Part shown: in pieces, positions 1-10,011 of the stretch
How positions within the stretch are numbered: the first letter of the stretch is position 1
Layout: every line of letters starts with the position of its first letter
From: Stenotrophomonas maltophilia
GTDB lineage: Bacteria; Pseudomonadota; Gammaproteobacteria; Xanthomonadales; Xanthomonadaceae
NCBI RefSeq assembly: GCF_002205165.1
Contig: NZ_NIVS01000004.1
Location: 1 to 64,000 of the forward strand
Length of the DNA: 64,000 bases
Reading direction: 5' to 3'
Notes under the pieces: generated by a model
Told to the model about the DNA's origin: nothing
The model's input: the letters and a program-made list of their open reading frames with translations, nothing else
Database searches by the model: none
Made by a program: the position numbers and the translations under genes

Positions 1-461
1 GCGGGGGCGGGTTGGGGGTGTGGGCTGTACCCGCTGAAAGTCCTCCCATTTATGCTCTTGTTTTTCATCCATGGCAACAAATGGTCCCGCCACCCCACCC
101 ACACCGCCCCTTCGACAGTTGGCTGGTGCGCATGGGTAACATCAAAAACAGACGGCGCCCGATCGGTTGCCTGACACTTTTTCTTGATGAATAAGGCGAT
201 CTCTCGCTGTGGCTCTGGCTCTGGTACAGCCGACCGCTGGTCGGCTGCTGTTGAATTGGCTGCCCTTGACCCTTCTTTTACGGTTGGCTTCTTCCAACCG
301 ACGACGCAGACTCTGCCGGGCGAGGGCGGTCAGACCCTGCCGGGACCGTTGGAGCGGCATGGATGCCGCTCACGAGCCCCCATGGATGGGTTTACGGCGC
401 GTCCGGGCAGGGTCTGACCGCCCTCGCCCACACGGAACCGGGAATAGCCACCGCGCTTTCC
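1..461. other. Gene-free flank downstream of cydB
   Basis: No reading frame here has a recognisable product. The stretch at about 50-200 is less GC-rich than the rest. Two small palindromes stand close together: agccgacc/ggtcggct at 228-246, which resembles one arm of a GTAG element, and cggttgg/ccaaccg at 281-300. They are followed by the long inverted repeat at 318-429. I looked on the minus strand for a cydX/DUF2474-type small subunit after cydB and found no hydrophobic small ORF. Confidence 0.6.
318..429. repeat. 24-bp perfect inverted repeat with nested palindromes
   Basis: The arms 318-341 and 406-429 are perfect reverse complements over 24 bp (gggcgagggcggtcagaccc plus ctgcc on the left). 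Inside lies a second palindrome at 352-371, arms gagcggcat/atgccgctc around gg, and a short cccccatggatggg hairpin at about 377-390. The whole can fold as a long branched stem. It sits 33 bp after the cydB stop codon, so it may act as a 3' stabiliser or terminator, but it lacks a T tract. It could equally be one copy of a dispersed repeat family. Confidence 0.75.
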
Positions 462-1475
462 TCAGTGATACCCCACATCCGCCCGCACCTTGCCGCGGAA
501 CACCCGGTACGACCATGCCGTGTAGCCCAGGATCACCGGCAGCAGGATCACCAGCCCGACCAGACTGAAGCTCAGCGACGAGGCCGGTGCGGCCGCCTGC
601 CACAACGTCATGCTCGGCGGCAGCAGGTAGGGCCACATACCCAGTACCAGGCCGATGAAGCCAAGCACGAACAGGGCCAGCGTCAACAGGAACGGCGGCA
701 GGTCGCGCTTGGGATGCATCGCGCTGCGCCACAGCGCCGTGGCGACCGCCAAGGTCAGCAACGGCACCGGCGAGAGCCACCAGGAGTTGCCATCGCTGAA
801 CCAGCGCGCCATCAGGCGCGAATCCAGGAACGGCAACCATGCGCTGACCAGGCCCATGAACACGATCACCGCCACCACCAGCGGGCGGGTCAAGGTGCGC
901 GCGAAGGTCTGCTCGCGGCCCTCGGTCTTGAGGATCAGCCAGGTGCTGCCCAGCAGTGCGTAACCGAACACCACGGCAGCGCCGGTCAGCATCGAGAACG
1001 GGCTGAACCAGCTGAAGGCGCCGCCCACGTAACGGCCATCCACGACCTGAAGGCCCTGCACCAGTGCGCCGAGGATCACGCCCTGCGCGAAGGCGGCCAG
1101 CAGCGAACCCAAGCCGAACGCCACGCTCCACAGCTTGCGCGAGCGGTGTGCCTTGAAGCGGAATTCGAACGCCACGCCGCGGAACACCAGCGCCACCACC
1201 AGCAACAGAACCGGCAGGTACAGCGCCGACAGCAGGGCGGCATAGGCCTTCGGGAAGGCCGCCATCAGCCCCGCCCCGCCCAGCACCAGCCAGGTTTCGT
1301 TGCCGTCCCAGATGGGCGCGGCGGTGTTCATCATGATGTCGAGCTGTTCTTCATCCTCGGCCATGGGCGCGAGGATGCCGATGCCGAGCACGAAGCCATC
1401 GAGCACCACGTACATCAGCACACCAAAGCCGATCACCGCGAACCACGCGACCGGCAACCAGGTCGTCATCTCCAT
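462..1475 (-). CDS. cydB: Cytochrome bd-type quinol oxidase subunit II
   Basis: This is the second subunit of the membrane quinol oxidase that reduces oxygen to water without pumping protons. The 337-residue product is a polytopic membrane protein, slightly shorter than E. coli CydB, and carries the family motif WDGNETWLV at residues 56-64. The start ATG at 1475 follows a strong GGAGGAG at 7 nt spacing and lies 1 nt after the cydA stop, so translation is coupled. A longer in-frame extension upstream only overlaps cydA and was discarded. Pairing with a short-Q-loop CydA suggests the cyanide-insensitive (CioAB) branch. The family assignment is firm and the branch is inferred. Confidence 0.93.
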   Translation of the reverse strand: MEMTTWLPVAWFAVIGFGVLMYVVLDGFVLGIGILAPMAEDEEQLDIMMNTAAPIWDGNETWLVLGGAGLMAAFPKAYAALLSALYLPVLLLVVALVFRGVAFEFRFKAHRSRKLWSVAFGLGSLLAAFAQGVILGALVQGLQVVDGRYVGGAFSWFSPFSMLTGAAVVFGYALLGSTWLILKTEGREQTFARTLTRPLVVAVIVFMGLVSAWLPFLDSRLMARWFSDGNSWWLSPVPLLTLAVATALWRSAMHPKRDLPPFLLTLALFVLGFIGLVLGMWPYLLPPSMTLWQAAAPASSLSFSLVGLVILLPVILGYTAWSYRVFRGKVRADVGYH

Positions 1476-1476
1476 C

Positions 1477-2874
1477 TCAGCGCTCCTCCAGCGGTTCATC
1501 GGCACCGGACAGCGGCCGCGCCGGGGTATGGCTGCCGGCATCCAGGGCCGGGGCCGGGTCATGCGGCTTGGGACCGGTGCGGATGATCTTCACCAGGTAC
1601 CAGACGCCCCAGCCGAACACGAACGCATAGCCGACGATGTACACGCCCAGCGACAGCGCGGTCATCCACGCACTCTGCGGACCCACGGCGTCGGCGGTAC
1701 GCAGTACGCCATAGACCACCCACGGTTGCCGGCCCATCTCGGTCACAAACCAGCCGGAAATCAGCGCGATGAAGCCGCTGGGCAGCATCCAGTTCCAGCC
1801 GCCGATCAACCAGCGCGACTGCAGCAGTTTGCCGCGCCACCACTGGAACGCCGAGACCCAGGCCAGCAGCAGCATCAGCGTGCCCAGCCCGACCATCACC
1901 CGGAATGCGAAGAACACCGGGACCACCGGCGGCCGATCGCTGGCAGGCACCGAGGTCAGCGGATCGAAGGTGCCATCCAGCGAGTGGGTGAGGATCAGGC
2001 TGCCCAGGCGCGGGATCGCGATTTCATAATCATTGCGCTCGGCCTTTTCATTGGGTACCGCGAACACCACCAGCGGCACGCCCTTGCCCTCGCCTTCGGA
2101 ATGCCAGTGCGCTTCCATCGCCGCGATCTTCATCGGCTGGTGCTTCAACGTGTTCAGGCCATGCATGTCGCCGACGAAAATCTGCACCGGCACCGTCAGC
2201 GCGGCAAAGCCCACCGCGGCCAGCAGCATCTTGCGTCCGGCTTCACGGTGCACGTCCTTGCGCAGGTACCACGCGCCCACGCCACCGATCACAAAGCAGG
2301 TGGTGATGAACGAACCCAGCGCCATGTGTGCCAGGCGGTAAGGGAAGGACGGATTGAACACCACGTGCCACCAGTTCTGAGGGTGCACGATGCCGTCGAT
2401 GATTTCGTAGCCGGCCGGCGTCTGCAGCCAACTGTTGGAGGACAGGATCCAGAACGTTGAGACCAGCGTGCCCAGCGCCACCATGCAGGTGGAGAAGAAA
2501 TGCAGCCGCGGCGAGACCTTGCCCCAGCCGAACATCATCACGCCCAGGAAGCTGGCTTCCAGGAAGAACGCGGTGAGCACTTCATAGGTCAGCAGCGGGC
2601 CAATTACCGTACCGGCGACCTCGCTCAGCCGCGGCCAGTTGGTGCCGAACTGGAAGGCCATGACGATGCCGCTGACCACGCCCATGCCGAAGGACACGGC
2701 GAAGATCTTCTGCCAGAAGAAATACAGCTCGCGCCAGACCGGATTGCCGGTGCGCAGCCAGCGCGATTCGACAAAGGCCAGCCAGCTGGCCGTGCCGATC
2801 GTGAAGGCCGGGAACAGCACGTGGAAACTGATGACGAACCCGAACTGGATCCGGGACAACAACAACGCGTCCAA
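1477..2874 (-). CDS. cydA: Cytochrome bd-type quinol oxidase subunit I (CioA-like)
   Basis: This is the haem-bearing subunit that oxidises quinol at the periplasmic face. His18 in the first helix matches the haem b595 ligand region of E. coli CydA, and the GRQPW signature is present near the C-terminus. The periplasmic Q loop is short, as in CioA proteins, giving 465 residues against 522 in E. coli. I chose the TTG start at 2874 because GGAGG lies 6 nt upstream and the protein then begins directly at the first helix. A GTG at 2907 would add 11 residues and lacks such a site. It is followed immediately by cydB. Confidence 0.92.
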   Translation of the reverse strand: MDALLLSRIQFGFVISFHVLFPAFTIGTASWLAFVESRWLRTGNPVWRELYFFWQKIFAVSFGMGVVSGIVMAFQFGTNWPRLSEVAGTVIGPLLTYEVLTAFFLEASFLGVMMFGWGKVSPRLHFFSTCMVALGTLVSTFWILSSNSWLQTPAGYEIIDGIVHPQNWWHVVFNPSFPYRLAHMALGSFITTCFVIGGVGAWYLRKDVHREAGRKMLLAAVGFAALTVPVQIFVGDMHGLNTLKHQPMKIAAMEAHWHSEGEGKGVPLVVFAVPNEKAERNDYEIAIPRLGSLILTHSLDGTFDPLTSVPASDRPPVVPVFFAFRVMVGLGTLMLLLAWVSAFQWWRGKLLQSRWLIGGWNWMLPSGFIALISGWFVTEMGRQPWVVYGVLRTADAVGPQSAWMTALSLGVYIVGYAFVFGWGVWYLVKIIRTGPKPHDPAPALDAGSHTPARPLSGADEPLEER

Positions 2875-3007
2875 GAGACGCCTCCGACTGGCTTCTGAAA
2901 TCCGCACCAGTCTGGGCCTGTATCCGTGAAAGGCACATGCGACCCGGTGACGCGCTGCTTCACTTTGTCGCAGGCGGCGTCGTTAGCGCCCGCCGCCTGC
3001 CAGATGC

Positions 3008-3631
3008 TCAGCGCTTGAACTGGCTCTCGTGCACCCAGCCATCATGGGTGAGGATCAAGGTGGCCTTGGCGGCCACGCGGTCCTGGGAGTGCTTGGCCAA
3101 TTCAGGATAGGCAGTGCCCAGGGCCTCCGAACGCGTCCAGTCGGCGCCGTCCTTGACCGTATAGGTGTACTCCACGTGCGAGAGCTTGACCCCCATCAGC
3201 TCGCCCGGCTCGGTGAAGTTGGTGACGTCCTGCACCCGGTACGTCCCGCTGCAGAACGCGGCGCGCTGGATCAGGGTTTTCGGGGCCTGGGTGTCCAGGA
3301 AGGTCTGGCCGAGCGTCGTGGCCCGGTACTCGGTGGCGGGGCGGGTGCCGCTGCCGAAGCCCGGTTTCATCCCGGTCGGCTGTGCGGCCAGCAGGCCGGC
3401 CTGGACCAGCGCGTCGGCACGGGCCTTGTTCTGCGGGAACAGGTCCTGGTCGGGCAGGGTGAAGGGGACCTCGTTGGCCGGCAGCGGGACACAGAGCCCG
3501 TTCTGCCCATCCAGGTAGGCCTGGATGGCACGGGTGAAGTTGGCTTTGCTTGCCTCGCGCGGATTGCTGCACGCCCCTAGCGCCAACACGGCGCCGGCCA
3601 GCACGGTCACGCGGGTGATCGTCTTGAACAT
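3008..3631 (-). CDS. Putative lipoprotein of unknown function
   Basis: The 207-residue product begins with a typical lipoprotein signal peptide ending in the lipobox LGAC, so Cys21 should be lipidated and the mature protein anchored in the envelope. I do not recognise the remaining domain. It has two further cysteines (in NGLCVP and AFCSGT) that could form a disulfide. The ATG at 3631 follows GGAGCG and places the lipobox correctly; the longer frame upstream is non-coding in character. It precedes cydAB on the same strand with a 133-nt gap, so it may be transcribed separately. Confidence 0.75.
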   Translation of the reverse strand: MFKTITRVTVLAGAVLALGACSNPREASKANFTRAIQAYLDGQNGLCVPLPANEVPFTLPDQDLFPQNKARADALVQAGLLAAQPTGMKPGFGSGTRPATEYRATTLGQTFLDTQAPKTLIQRAAFCSGTYRVQDVTNFTEPGELMGVKLSHVEYTYTVKDGADWTRSEALGTAYPELAKHSQDRVAAKATLILTHDGWVHESQFKR

Positions 3632-3760
3632 CGAATCGCTCCTTGAATTGGATGTCCCCCTTGGATCCCCGGGGGTCACGGCCACCGTAGAGAGCCGGTT
3701 GCGGGCTGTCGACGCGGCGACACGCTGCACGCAGCCAAGCAAGACAGCGCAAGGCCGGGT

Positions 3761-3782
3761 TCCCGACGCCGCGTGTCGGGAT
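3761..3782. other. Hairpin in the divergent promoter region
   Basis: A 7-bp stem (tcccgac/gtcggga) with a 7-nt loop lies between the minus-strand lipoprotein gene and the plus-strand peptidase gene. It has no T tract. It could be an operator or simply a chance palindrome in GC-rich DNA. The rest of the gap 3632-3926 shows no gene. Confidence 0.35.
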
Positions 3783-3926
3783 CACCTCATCCCGCGCACG
3801 GGGCAGCGTCCGGGGCGGACGACTTTGCCGATCCCGGCCACGGCACGCTGCCATGACCTGTGGCCCCTTCCCGCAGTCCTTGCGGCTGCTACGCTTGCCG
3901 GGTTTTCCTCATTGGTGCCGCCCGCA

Positions 3927-6293
3927 ATGCCCAGAACGCTGCCTTTGTCCCTGCTGCTGCTCGCCGCCCTTGGCGGCGCTGCCCATGCGGCGCCGACGCC
4001 GATCACCATCGAGCAGGCCATGGCCGACCCGGACTGGATCGGTCCGCCGGTCGAGAGCGCCTGGTGGTCGTGGAACAGCCAGCAGGTGGAGTACCAGCTC
4101 AAGCGCACTGGCAGCCCGGTGCGCGACACCTTCCGCCAGCCGGTCGCCAGTGGCGTGGCGGCGCAGGTTGGCGATGACCAGCGCGGCACCCTGGATGTGG
4201 ACAGCCCGGTCTACGACAGCGCGCGCCAGCGCTCGGCGTTCGTGCGCAATGGCGATGTGTTCGTGCGCGACCTGCGTAGTGGCGCGCTGACCCAGCTCAC
4301 CCGCAGCACCGAGAAGTCCGGCGCGGTCAATTTCGCCCGCGACGGCGGCGTGATCTGGCGCACCGGCCAGAACTGGTTCCATTGGACGGCCGCCGCCGGC
4401 GTGCAGCAGGTCGCCAGCCTGAAGGCCGAAAAGAACCCGGACGACGCACCCAAGGCCGACACCCTGCGCGAGCAGCAGCTGCGCACCCTGGCCACGCTGC
4501 GCAACGATCGCGCCCAGCGCGAGGCGCTCAAGGCCCAGGAAGCCAGCTGGCGCCGTGCCGACGGCACCCGTGCGCCGGGTCCGGTGTATCTGGGCGCCGA
4601 TGTGGAGATCGTCGACAGCGTGCTCTCGCCCGATGCGCGCACCCTGATCGTGGTCACCAAGCCGAAGAGCTTCGATGAAGGCCGCGGCGGCAAGATGCCC
4701 AAGTACGTGACCGAATCGGGTTACGAAGAGTTCGAGGACACCCGCACCCGCGTGGGCCGCAATGATCCGGAGCCGAATGCGCTGTGGCTGGTCGATGCCG
4801 TCGCCGGCACGGTCAAGCCGCTGTCGCTGGACGGCCTGCCGGGCATCGCCACCGATCCGCTGGCCGCGCTGCGCAAGGCCGCCGGCAAGGACGCGCTGAA
4901 AGGCAATCGCCCGGTGGAAGTACTCGGCGGCCCCGGCGCGCCCGGCATCCGCTGGAGCGCCGATGGCCAGCAGGCCGCGATCATGCTGCGCGCCAACGAC
5001 AACAAGGACCGCTGGATCACCAGCGTGACCCCGACCAGCGGCAAGCTGGAGACGCGCCATCGCCTGACCGACAGCGCCTGGATCAACTGGAGCTTCAACG
5101 ATTTCGGCTGGTCCAACGACAACCGCACGCTGTGGCTGCTGTCCGAAGAATCCGGCTACTCGCACCTGTACACCCAGCAGGGCACGGCCAAGCCGCAGGC
5201 GCTGACCGGCGGCAAGTGGGAAACCTCGATGCCGGTGCCCAGCGCCGACGGCCGCGGCTTCTACTTCCTGTGCAACCAGCAGTCGCCGGGCGACTACGAA
5301 GTCTGCGCGGTCGACACCGCCAGCAAGCAGGTGCGTGAGCTGACCGCGCTCAACGGCGTGGAAGACTTCTCGCTGTCCCCGGACGGCCAGCAGCTGCTGG
5401 TGCGTTACTCCGGCGCTTATCTGCCAACCCAGCTGGCCGTGGTGCCCGCCGCCGGTGGCCAGGCCAAGGTGCTGACCGACACCCGCACGGCCGAGTTCAA
5501 GGCGCGCGAGTGGATCCAGCCCAAGCTGGTACAGGTGCCGTCCAAGCACGGCGCCGGCGTGGTCTGGGCCAAGTACTACGGTCCGGAGACCTTCGAGCCG
5601 GGCAAGCAGTACCCGATCGCCATGTTCGTGCACGGCGCCGGCTACCTGCAGAACGTGCACCAGCAGTACCCGGCCTACTTCCGCGAGCAGATGTTCCACA
5701 ACCTGCTGGTGCAGAAGGGCTACGTAGTGCTGGACATGGATTACCGCGGCAGCGCCGGCTACGGCCGTGACTGGCGCACGGCGATCTACCGCAACATGGG
5801 CCACCCGGAACTGGAGGATTACAAGGACGGCCTGGACTGGCTGGTCGCCACCAAGCAGGGCGACCGTGACCACGCCGGCATCTACGGCGGTTCCTACGGC
5901 GGCTTCATGACCTTCATGGCGCTGTTCCGCTCGCCGGGCACGTTCAAGGCCGGCGCCGCGCTGCGCCCGGTGGTTGATTGGCACCAGTACAACCACGGCT
6001 ACACCGCCAACATCCTCAACACCCCGGACATCGACCCGGAGGCGTACCGCAAGTCCTCGCCGATCGAGTACGCCGAAGGCCTGCAGGACCACCTGCTGAT
6101 CGCGCACGGGATGATGGATGACAACGTGTTCTTCCAGGACTCGGTCAACCTCACCCAGAAGCTGATCGAGCTGCACAAGGACAACTGGACGATCGCGCCG
6201 TACCCGCTGGAACGCCACGGCTATGTGCGTGCCGATTCCTGGCTGGACCAGTACAAGCGCATCCTCAAGCTGTTCGAAGAGAATCTGAAGTAA
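3927..6293 (+). CDS. Secreted S9-family serine peptidase (dipeptidyl-peptidase/prolyl oligopeptidase type)
   Basis: The 788-residue product has a signal peptide (cleavage after about AHA, residue 22), a beta-propeller-like middle with WSxDGxx-type blades, and a C-terminal alpha/beta hydrolase domain. The catalytic triad is visible: Ser656 in GGSYGG, Asp731 in HGMMDDNVFF, and His764 in ERHGYV. Members cleave dipeptides or prolyl bonds from peptides in the periplasm. The start ATG at 3927 directly precedes the signal peptide; the frame is open further upstream but that part has no coding character. A Nudix gene starts 7 nt downstream. Confidence 0.9.
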   Translation: MPRTLPLSLLLLAALGGAAHAAPTPITIEQAMADPDWIGPPVESAWWSWNSQQVEYQLKRTGSPVRDTFRQPVASGVAAQVGDDQRGTLDVDSPVYDSARQRSAFVRNGDVFVRDLRSGALTQLTRSTEKSGAVNFARDGGVIWRTGQNWFHWTAAAGVQQVASLKAEKNPDDAPKADTLREQQLRTLATLRNDRAQREALKAQEASWRRADGTRAPGPVYLGADVEIVDSVLSPDARTLIVVTKPKSFDEGRGGKMPKYVTESGYEEFEDTRTRVGRNDPEPNALWLVDAVAGTVKPLSLDGLPGIATDPLAALRKAAGKDALKGNRPVEVLGGPGAPGIRWSADGQQAAIMLRANDNKDRWITSVTPTSGKLETRHRLTDSAWINWSFNDFGWSNDNRTLWLLSEESGYSHLYTQQGTAKPQALTGGKWETSMPVPSADGRGFYFLCNQQSPGDYEVCAVDTASKQVRELTALNGVEDFSLSPDGQQLLVRYSGAYLPTQLAVVPAAGGQAKVLTDTRTAEFKAREWIQPKLVQVPSKHGAGVVWAKYYGPETFEPGKQYPIAMFVHGAGYLQNVHQQYPAYFREQMFHNLLVQKGYVVLDMDYRGSAGYGRDWRTAIYRNMGHPELEDYKDGLDWLVATKQGDRDHAGIYGGSYGGFMTFMALFRSPGTFKAGAALRPVVDWHQYNHGYTANILNTPDIDPEAYRKSSPIEYAEGLQDHLLIAHGMMDDNVFFQDSVNLTQKLIELHKDNWTIAPYPLERHGYVRADSWLDQYKRILKLFEENLK

Positions 6294-6300
6294 TCCAGCG

Positions 6301-6741
6301 ATGACGTCGGTGCCCACTGACGTGCAGCACGCCGCGGCGACGATCGATATCGTCGCCGCGGTCGTTTTCGACTCCGATCGCCGCGTGCTGGTGGTGCGTA
6401 AACAGGGCTCGGAGACCTTCATCCAGCCCGGCGGCAAACCCGAGCCCGGCGAAGCCCCGTTGGTCGCCCTGGCACGTGAACTGTACGAAGAACTCGGGGT
6501 CACGCTGGAGCCTGGCAGTGCCGTGTCGCTGGGCCGGTTCGAGGCCTGGGCGGTGCACGAAGCCGGGCACCGCGTGCGGGCCCATGCTTACCTGGTAACG
6601 GTCACCGGTACGCCCCACGCCCAAGCGGAAATCGCCGAACTGGCCTGGGTGCCGTTGCGCCCGCCGCATGGACTGCGCTTGGCACCGTTGAGCGCAGACC
6701 ATATCCTGCCCGCGGCCGCGAACGCGGTGGCTGCGACCTAG
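6301..6741 (+). CDS. Nudix hydrolase
   Basis: The 146-residue product carries a complete Nudix box at residues 45-67 (GKPEPGE ... RELYEELGV), which binds Mg2+ and hydrolyses nucleoside diphosphates linked to another moiety. The substrate cannot be read from the sequence. The ATG lies 7 nt after the stop of the S9 peptidase gene, so the two may share a transcript, although their functions are not obviously linked. The length is normal for a single-domain MutT-like enzyme. Confidence 0.88.
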   Translation: MTSVPTDVQHAAATIDIVAAVVFDSDRRVLVVRKQGSETFIQPGGKPEPGEAPLVALARELYEELGVTLEPGSAVSLGRFEAWAVHEAGHRVRAHAYLVTVTGTPHAQAEIAELAWVPLRPPHGLRLAPLSADHILPAAANAVAAT

Positions 6742-6771
6742 ACGTTGCGGCCTGCCCAACCAGGACACCGG

Positions 6772-7371
6772 ATGTCAGCATCGCTTCCTCCGCAATTGCC
6801 TTCCACCCTGCCCTCCCCCAGCGGGGATGGCGCACCTGCCTTTCTCGCACCGTTGCTCAAGTCGGTGCTGCTGGTCTGCCTGGTCTCGGCCGCGTTGTGG
6901 GCGGTGCTGGCGCTGATCGCCATTCCGCTGTCGGGCTCGGAGGCACTGCAGGCACTGCTGGCCGATGAGGACCTGCACTGGCTGCCCGCCTCGCTGCGCT
7001 GGCTGCTCACCCACCCCGTGCTGGCCAACGTGCTGCTGTGCGTGTCGAGCCTGCTGGGCATTGCCGCATGCTGGGGCATGCTGCGGCGTTGGCGCTGGGC
7101 GTGGGTACTGTTCATCGTGCTGCTGGCGGTCACCGCCGTGCTCAACGTGATCGCGGCGTGGTTGCTGGATGATGCATTCGGCCACCTGCTCGCGCAGATA
7201 CCCGATGACACGATGTCGATCGAACTGCTCAAGCTGCGCAGTGAGCTGCGCGTGCAGCGCGTGATCTGCAGCGGCGTGGCCGGCATGACCGCGCTGGCCT
7301 TCGCGGTGCTCCAGGGCTGGCTGATCGTGCGCCTGTGCGCGGCCGATGTGCGTGCGCTGTTCCGCCGCTGA
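6772..7371 (+). CDS. Integral membrane protein of unknown function
   Basis: The 199-residue product has about four predicted membrane helices (roughly residues 30-54, 83-103, 108-130 and 163-188) and a Pro/Ser-rich N-terminal tail. I do not recognise the family. The ATG at 6772 was chosen over a start at 6745 that lies only 3 nt after the preceding stop codon. It lies 30 nt downstream of the Nudix gene and probably belongs to the same run of plus-strand genes. Confidence 0.7.
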   Translation: MSASLPPQLPSTLPSPSGDGAPAFLAPLLKSVLLVCLVSAALWAVLALIAIPLSGSEALQALLADEDLHWLPASLRWLLTHPVLANVLLCVSSLLGIAACWGMLRRWRWAWVLFIVLLAVTAVLNVIAAWLLDDAFGHLLAQIPDDTMSIELLKLRSELRVQRVICSGVAGMTALAFAVLQGWLIVRLCAADVRALFRR

Positions 7372-7422
7372 GACGTTTCCCGCAGCGCCACCGTGCGCTG
7401 CATGACCTGCAAGGATGATCGT

Positions 7423-9060
7423 GTGACTGTCTCCCTCCCCCTCCTGCGCCGCTACGGCTGGCGCGCGACCCTGTTCACCCTGCTCACGGCGGTGAGCCTG
7501 CCGGCGGTCGCCGCCACGCAGGCCATGGTGTGCGGCACGTTCGCCTCCGAAGACAGCGGCACCACGTTGACCCTGCACAGTGCGAACGAGGGCGCCCGGC
7601 AGATTCCCGGGCAGGCACCCGAGCCGTACCTGCTCAGCCGCCTGGGCGACGAGCTGAAGCTGGCCGACCTGGACAACGGTGGCGTCGGCTCGCTGACCCT
7701 GGCCGACAGCGGTCGGCGGCTCAGCGACCGCTTCAACACGTACCGCCTGCAGAAGGCGGCCCGCTGCCGGCCAGCGGCGGTGTTTCCGGCCGGGTCGTGC
7801 CGGGCCGAGATCGGCAGCTGCCTGCACGACATGCTGTTTGCCAGCAACGACCGCCTGCGGCAGTGGTGCAGTGAGGAGGTGCCGGCGGCCTGCAAGCGTC
7901 TGCTCGCCAATTTCCAGTCCGAAGCGCGCGAGGCCAGGACGCTGGCCGCCACGCAGGATGAAGGCCCGGACAGGGACGCCCCGGCGGTCTGCAAGCCCGA
8001 CTCCGTCCAGTACGACCAGGCCGCCTGCCTGGAGGCCGCGCGTGACGCCATGGGGCAGGCCTTTGCCAAGGCGCTGCTCGGCGGCCTCGGCGCCGCCGAT
8101 GCCTCACCACTGCCAGCCGCGCAGCTCGATGAGATCACCACCCTGTGCCGGACGCAGACCGGCGGCACGTTCTGTGCCAACGCCGCCGAGGCGTTGTGGG
8201 ACGCTGGCCGCCTGATCCCGGCACGCGATGCCCTGCAGCGGGCCTGCACGCTCGGCAAGGATCCGCGCGCCTGTGAGCGTGCGGCGCCGCTGGCCGGGCT
8301 GGATGCCAAGGCCCTGACCCCGGTAGCCGCCACCGCCCTGCCCTGCGGCAGCTACGTGGCCGGCCAGGGCCTGATGGACCATCTGCCGTTCGGCGATGGC
8401 GGCATGATCGACAGCGGCTTCGGCGGCAAGCTGCGCGCGCGGCTGGTCGATGGCGACATCCGTGTGCGCCACGACCAGGGCGACGATTTCGTGTTCAAGC
8501 GCCTGGTCAACGGCAACCTGATCGGCATGGACAGCTGGAACCGCTACAGCTATTACGAGCGCACCGGCGAGGCACAGCAGTGCAGTGCGCCAGTGGTCTT
8601 CGTCGAGACCCCGCTGCCCCAGGATTGCCCGACCCTGGGCCGCGAGGGCGGTGCGCAGGCGTGCTGTGCGGCCGGCAAACTGCAGGGCTGCAATGCCGCC
8701 GGTCACCATCTGGCGCTGCGCAATCGCTGGGCCGAGGCGGCGCCGTTCTACATGACGCTGTGCACCGCCGGCGTACGCGAAGGCTGCGAGAACCTGGCCA
8801 CCGTCTACGAGCACACCGGTGACGAGGCGCTGCCCGAGCAGATGGCCGCGCTCTGCGCGAAGGACGGCAACGGCACCCACGTGGCCTGCGATGTGCACGC
8901 GACCCGCAACTGGGGCCTGATGCAGGTCAGCGCCGGGCTGGAGCAGATCGCCCAGCGCATGGCCGCCGAGGCCGAGGCCGACGACGATGCCGAGGCGCCA
9001 GCCGAGGCGCCGGCCACGACAAAGCACAGCAAGAACAGCAACCGCAAGGGCGGCCACTGA
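7423..9060 (+). CDS. Secreted cysteine-rich protein of unknown function
   Basis: The product (545 residues from the GTG at 7423, which has AAGG 6 nt upstream) starts with a signal peptide ending in AVAA. The mature part contains about twenty cysteines, many in pairs spaced like Sel1-like or Hcp-type helical repeats (for example RACTLGKDPRACERAA and LCTAGVREGCENLA). This suggests a periplasmic, disulfide-stapled alpha-solenoid. The C-terminus is an Ala/Glu-rich segment followed by a basic tail. An ATG at 7402 in the same frame is an alternative start without a good ribosome binding site. The function is unknown. Confidence 0.72.
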   Translation: MTVSLPLLRRYGWRATLFTLLTAVSLPAVAATQAMVCGTFASEDSGTTLTLHSANEGARQIPGQAPEPYLLSRLGDELKLADLDNGGVGSLTLADSGRRLSDRFNTYRLQKAARCRPAAVFPAGSCRAEIGSCLHDMLFASNDRLRQWCSEEVPAACKRLLANFQSEAREARTLAATQDEGPDRDAPAVCKPDSVQYDQAACLEAARDAMGQAFAKALLGGLGAADASPLPAAQLDEITTLCRTQTGGTFCANAAEALWDAGRLIPARDALQRACTLGKDPRACERAAPLAGLDAKALTPVAATALPCGSYVAGQGLMDHLPFGDGGMIDSGFGGKLRARLVDGDIRVRHDQGDDFVFKRLVNGNLIGMDSWNRYSYYERTGEAQQCSAPVVFVETPLPQDCPTLGREGGAQACCAAGKLQGCNAAGHHLALRNRWAEAAPFYMTLCTAGVREGCENLATVYEHTGDEALPEQMAALCAKDGNGTHVACDVHATRNWGLMQVSAGLEQIAQRMAAEAEADDDAEAPAEAPATTKHSKNSNRKGGH

Positions 9061-9076
9061 GCGCACGTGAGCACAC

Positions 9077-9097
9077 GCAGGCCGAGCACCGGCCTGC
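9077..9097. promoter_or_regulatory. Hairpin between the Cys-rich gene and hemF
   Basis: A perfect 7-bp stem (gcaggcc/ggcctgc) with a 7-nt loop lies 16 nt after the preceding stop codon and 14 nt before the hemF ATG. It could terminate the upstream transcript weakly or occlude the hemF translation start region. There is no T tract. Confidence 0.45.
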
Positions 9098-9102
9098 GGT
9101 AA

Positions 9103-10008
<906 letters not shown>

Positions 10009-10011
10009 CGG

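Noticed and set aside
363..1586. A 407-codon plus-strand frame opposite cydB
   Set aside because: The translation is a Gln/His/Arg-rich shadow of cydB and has no signal or domain.
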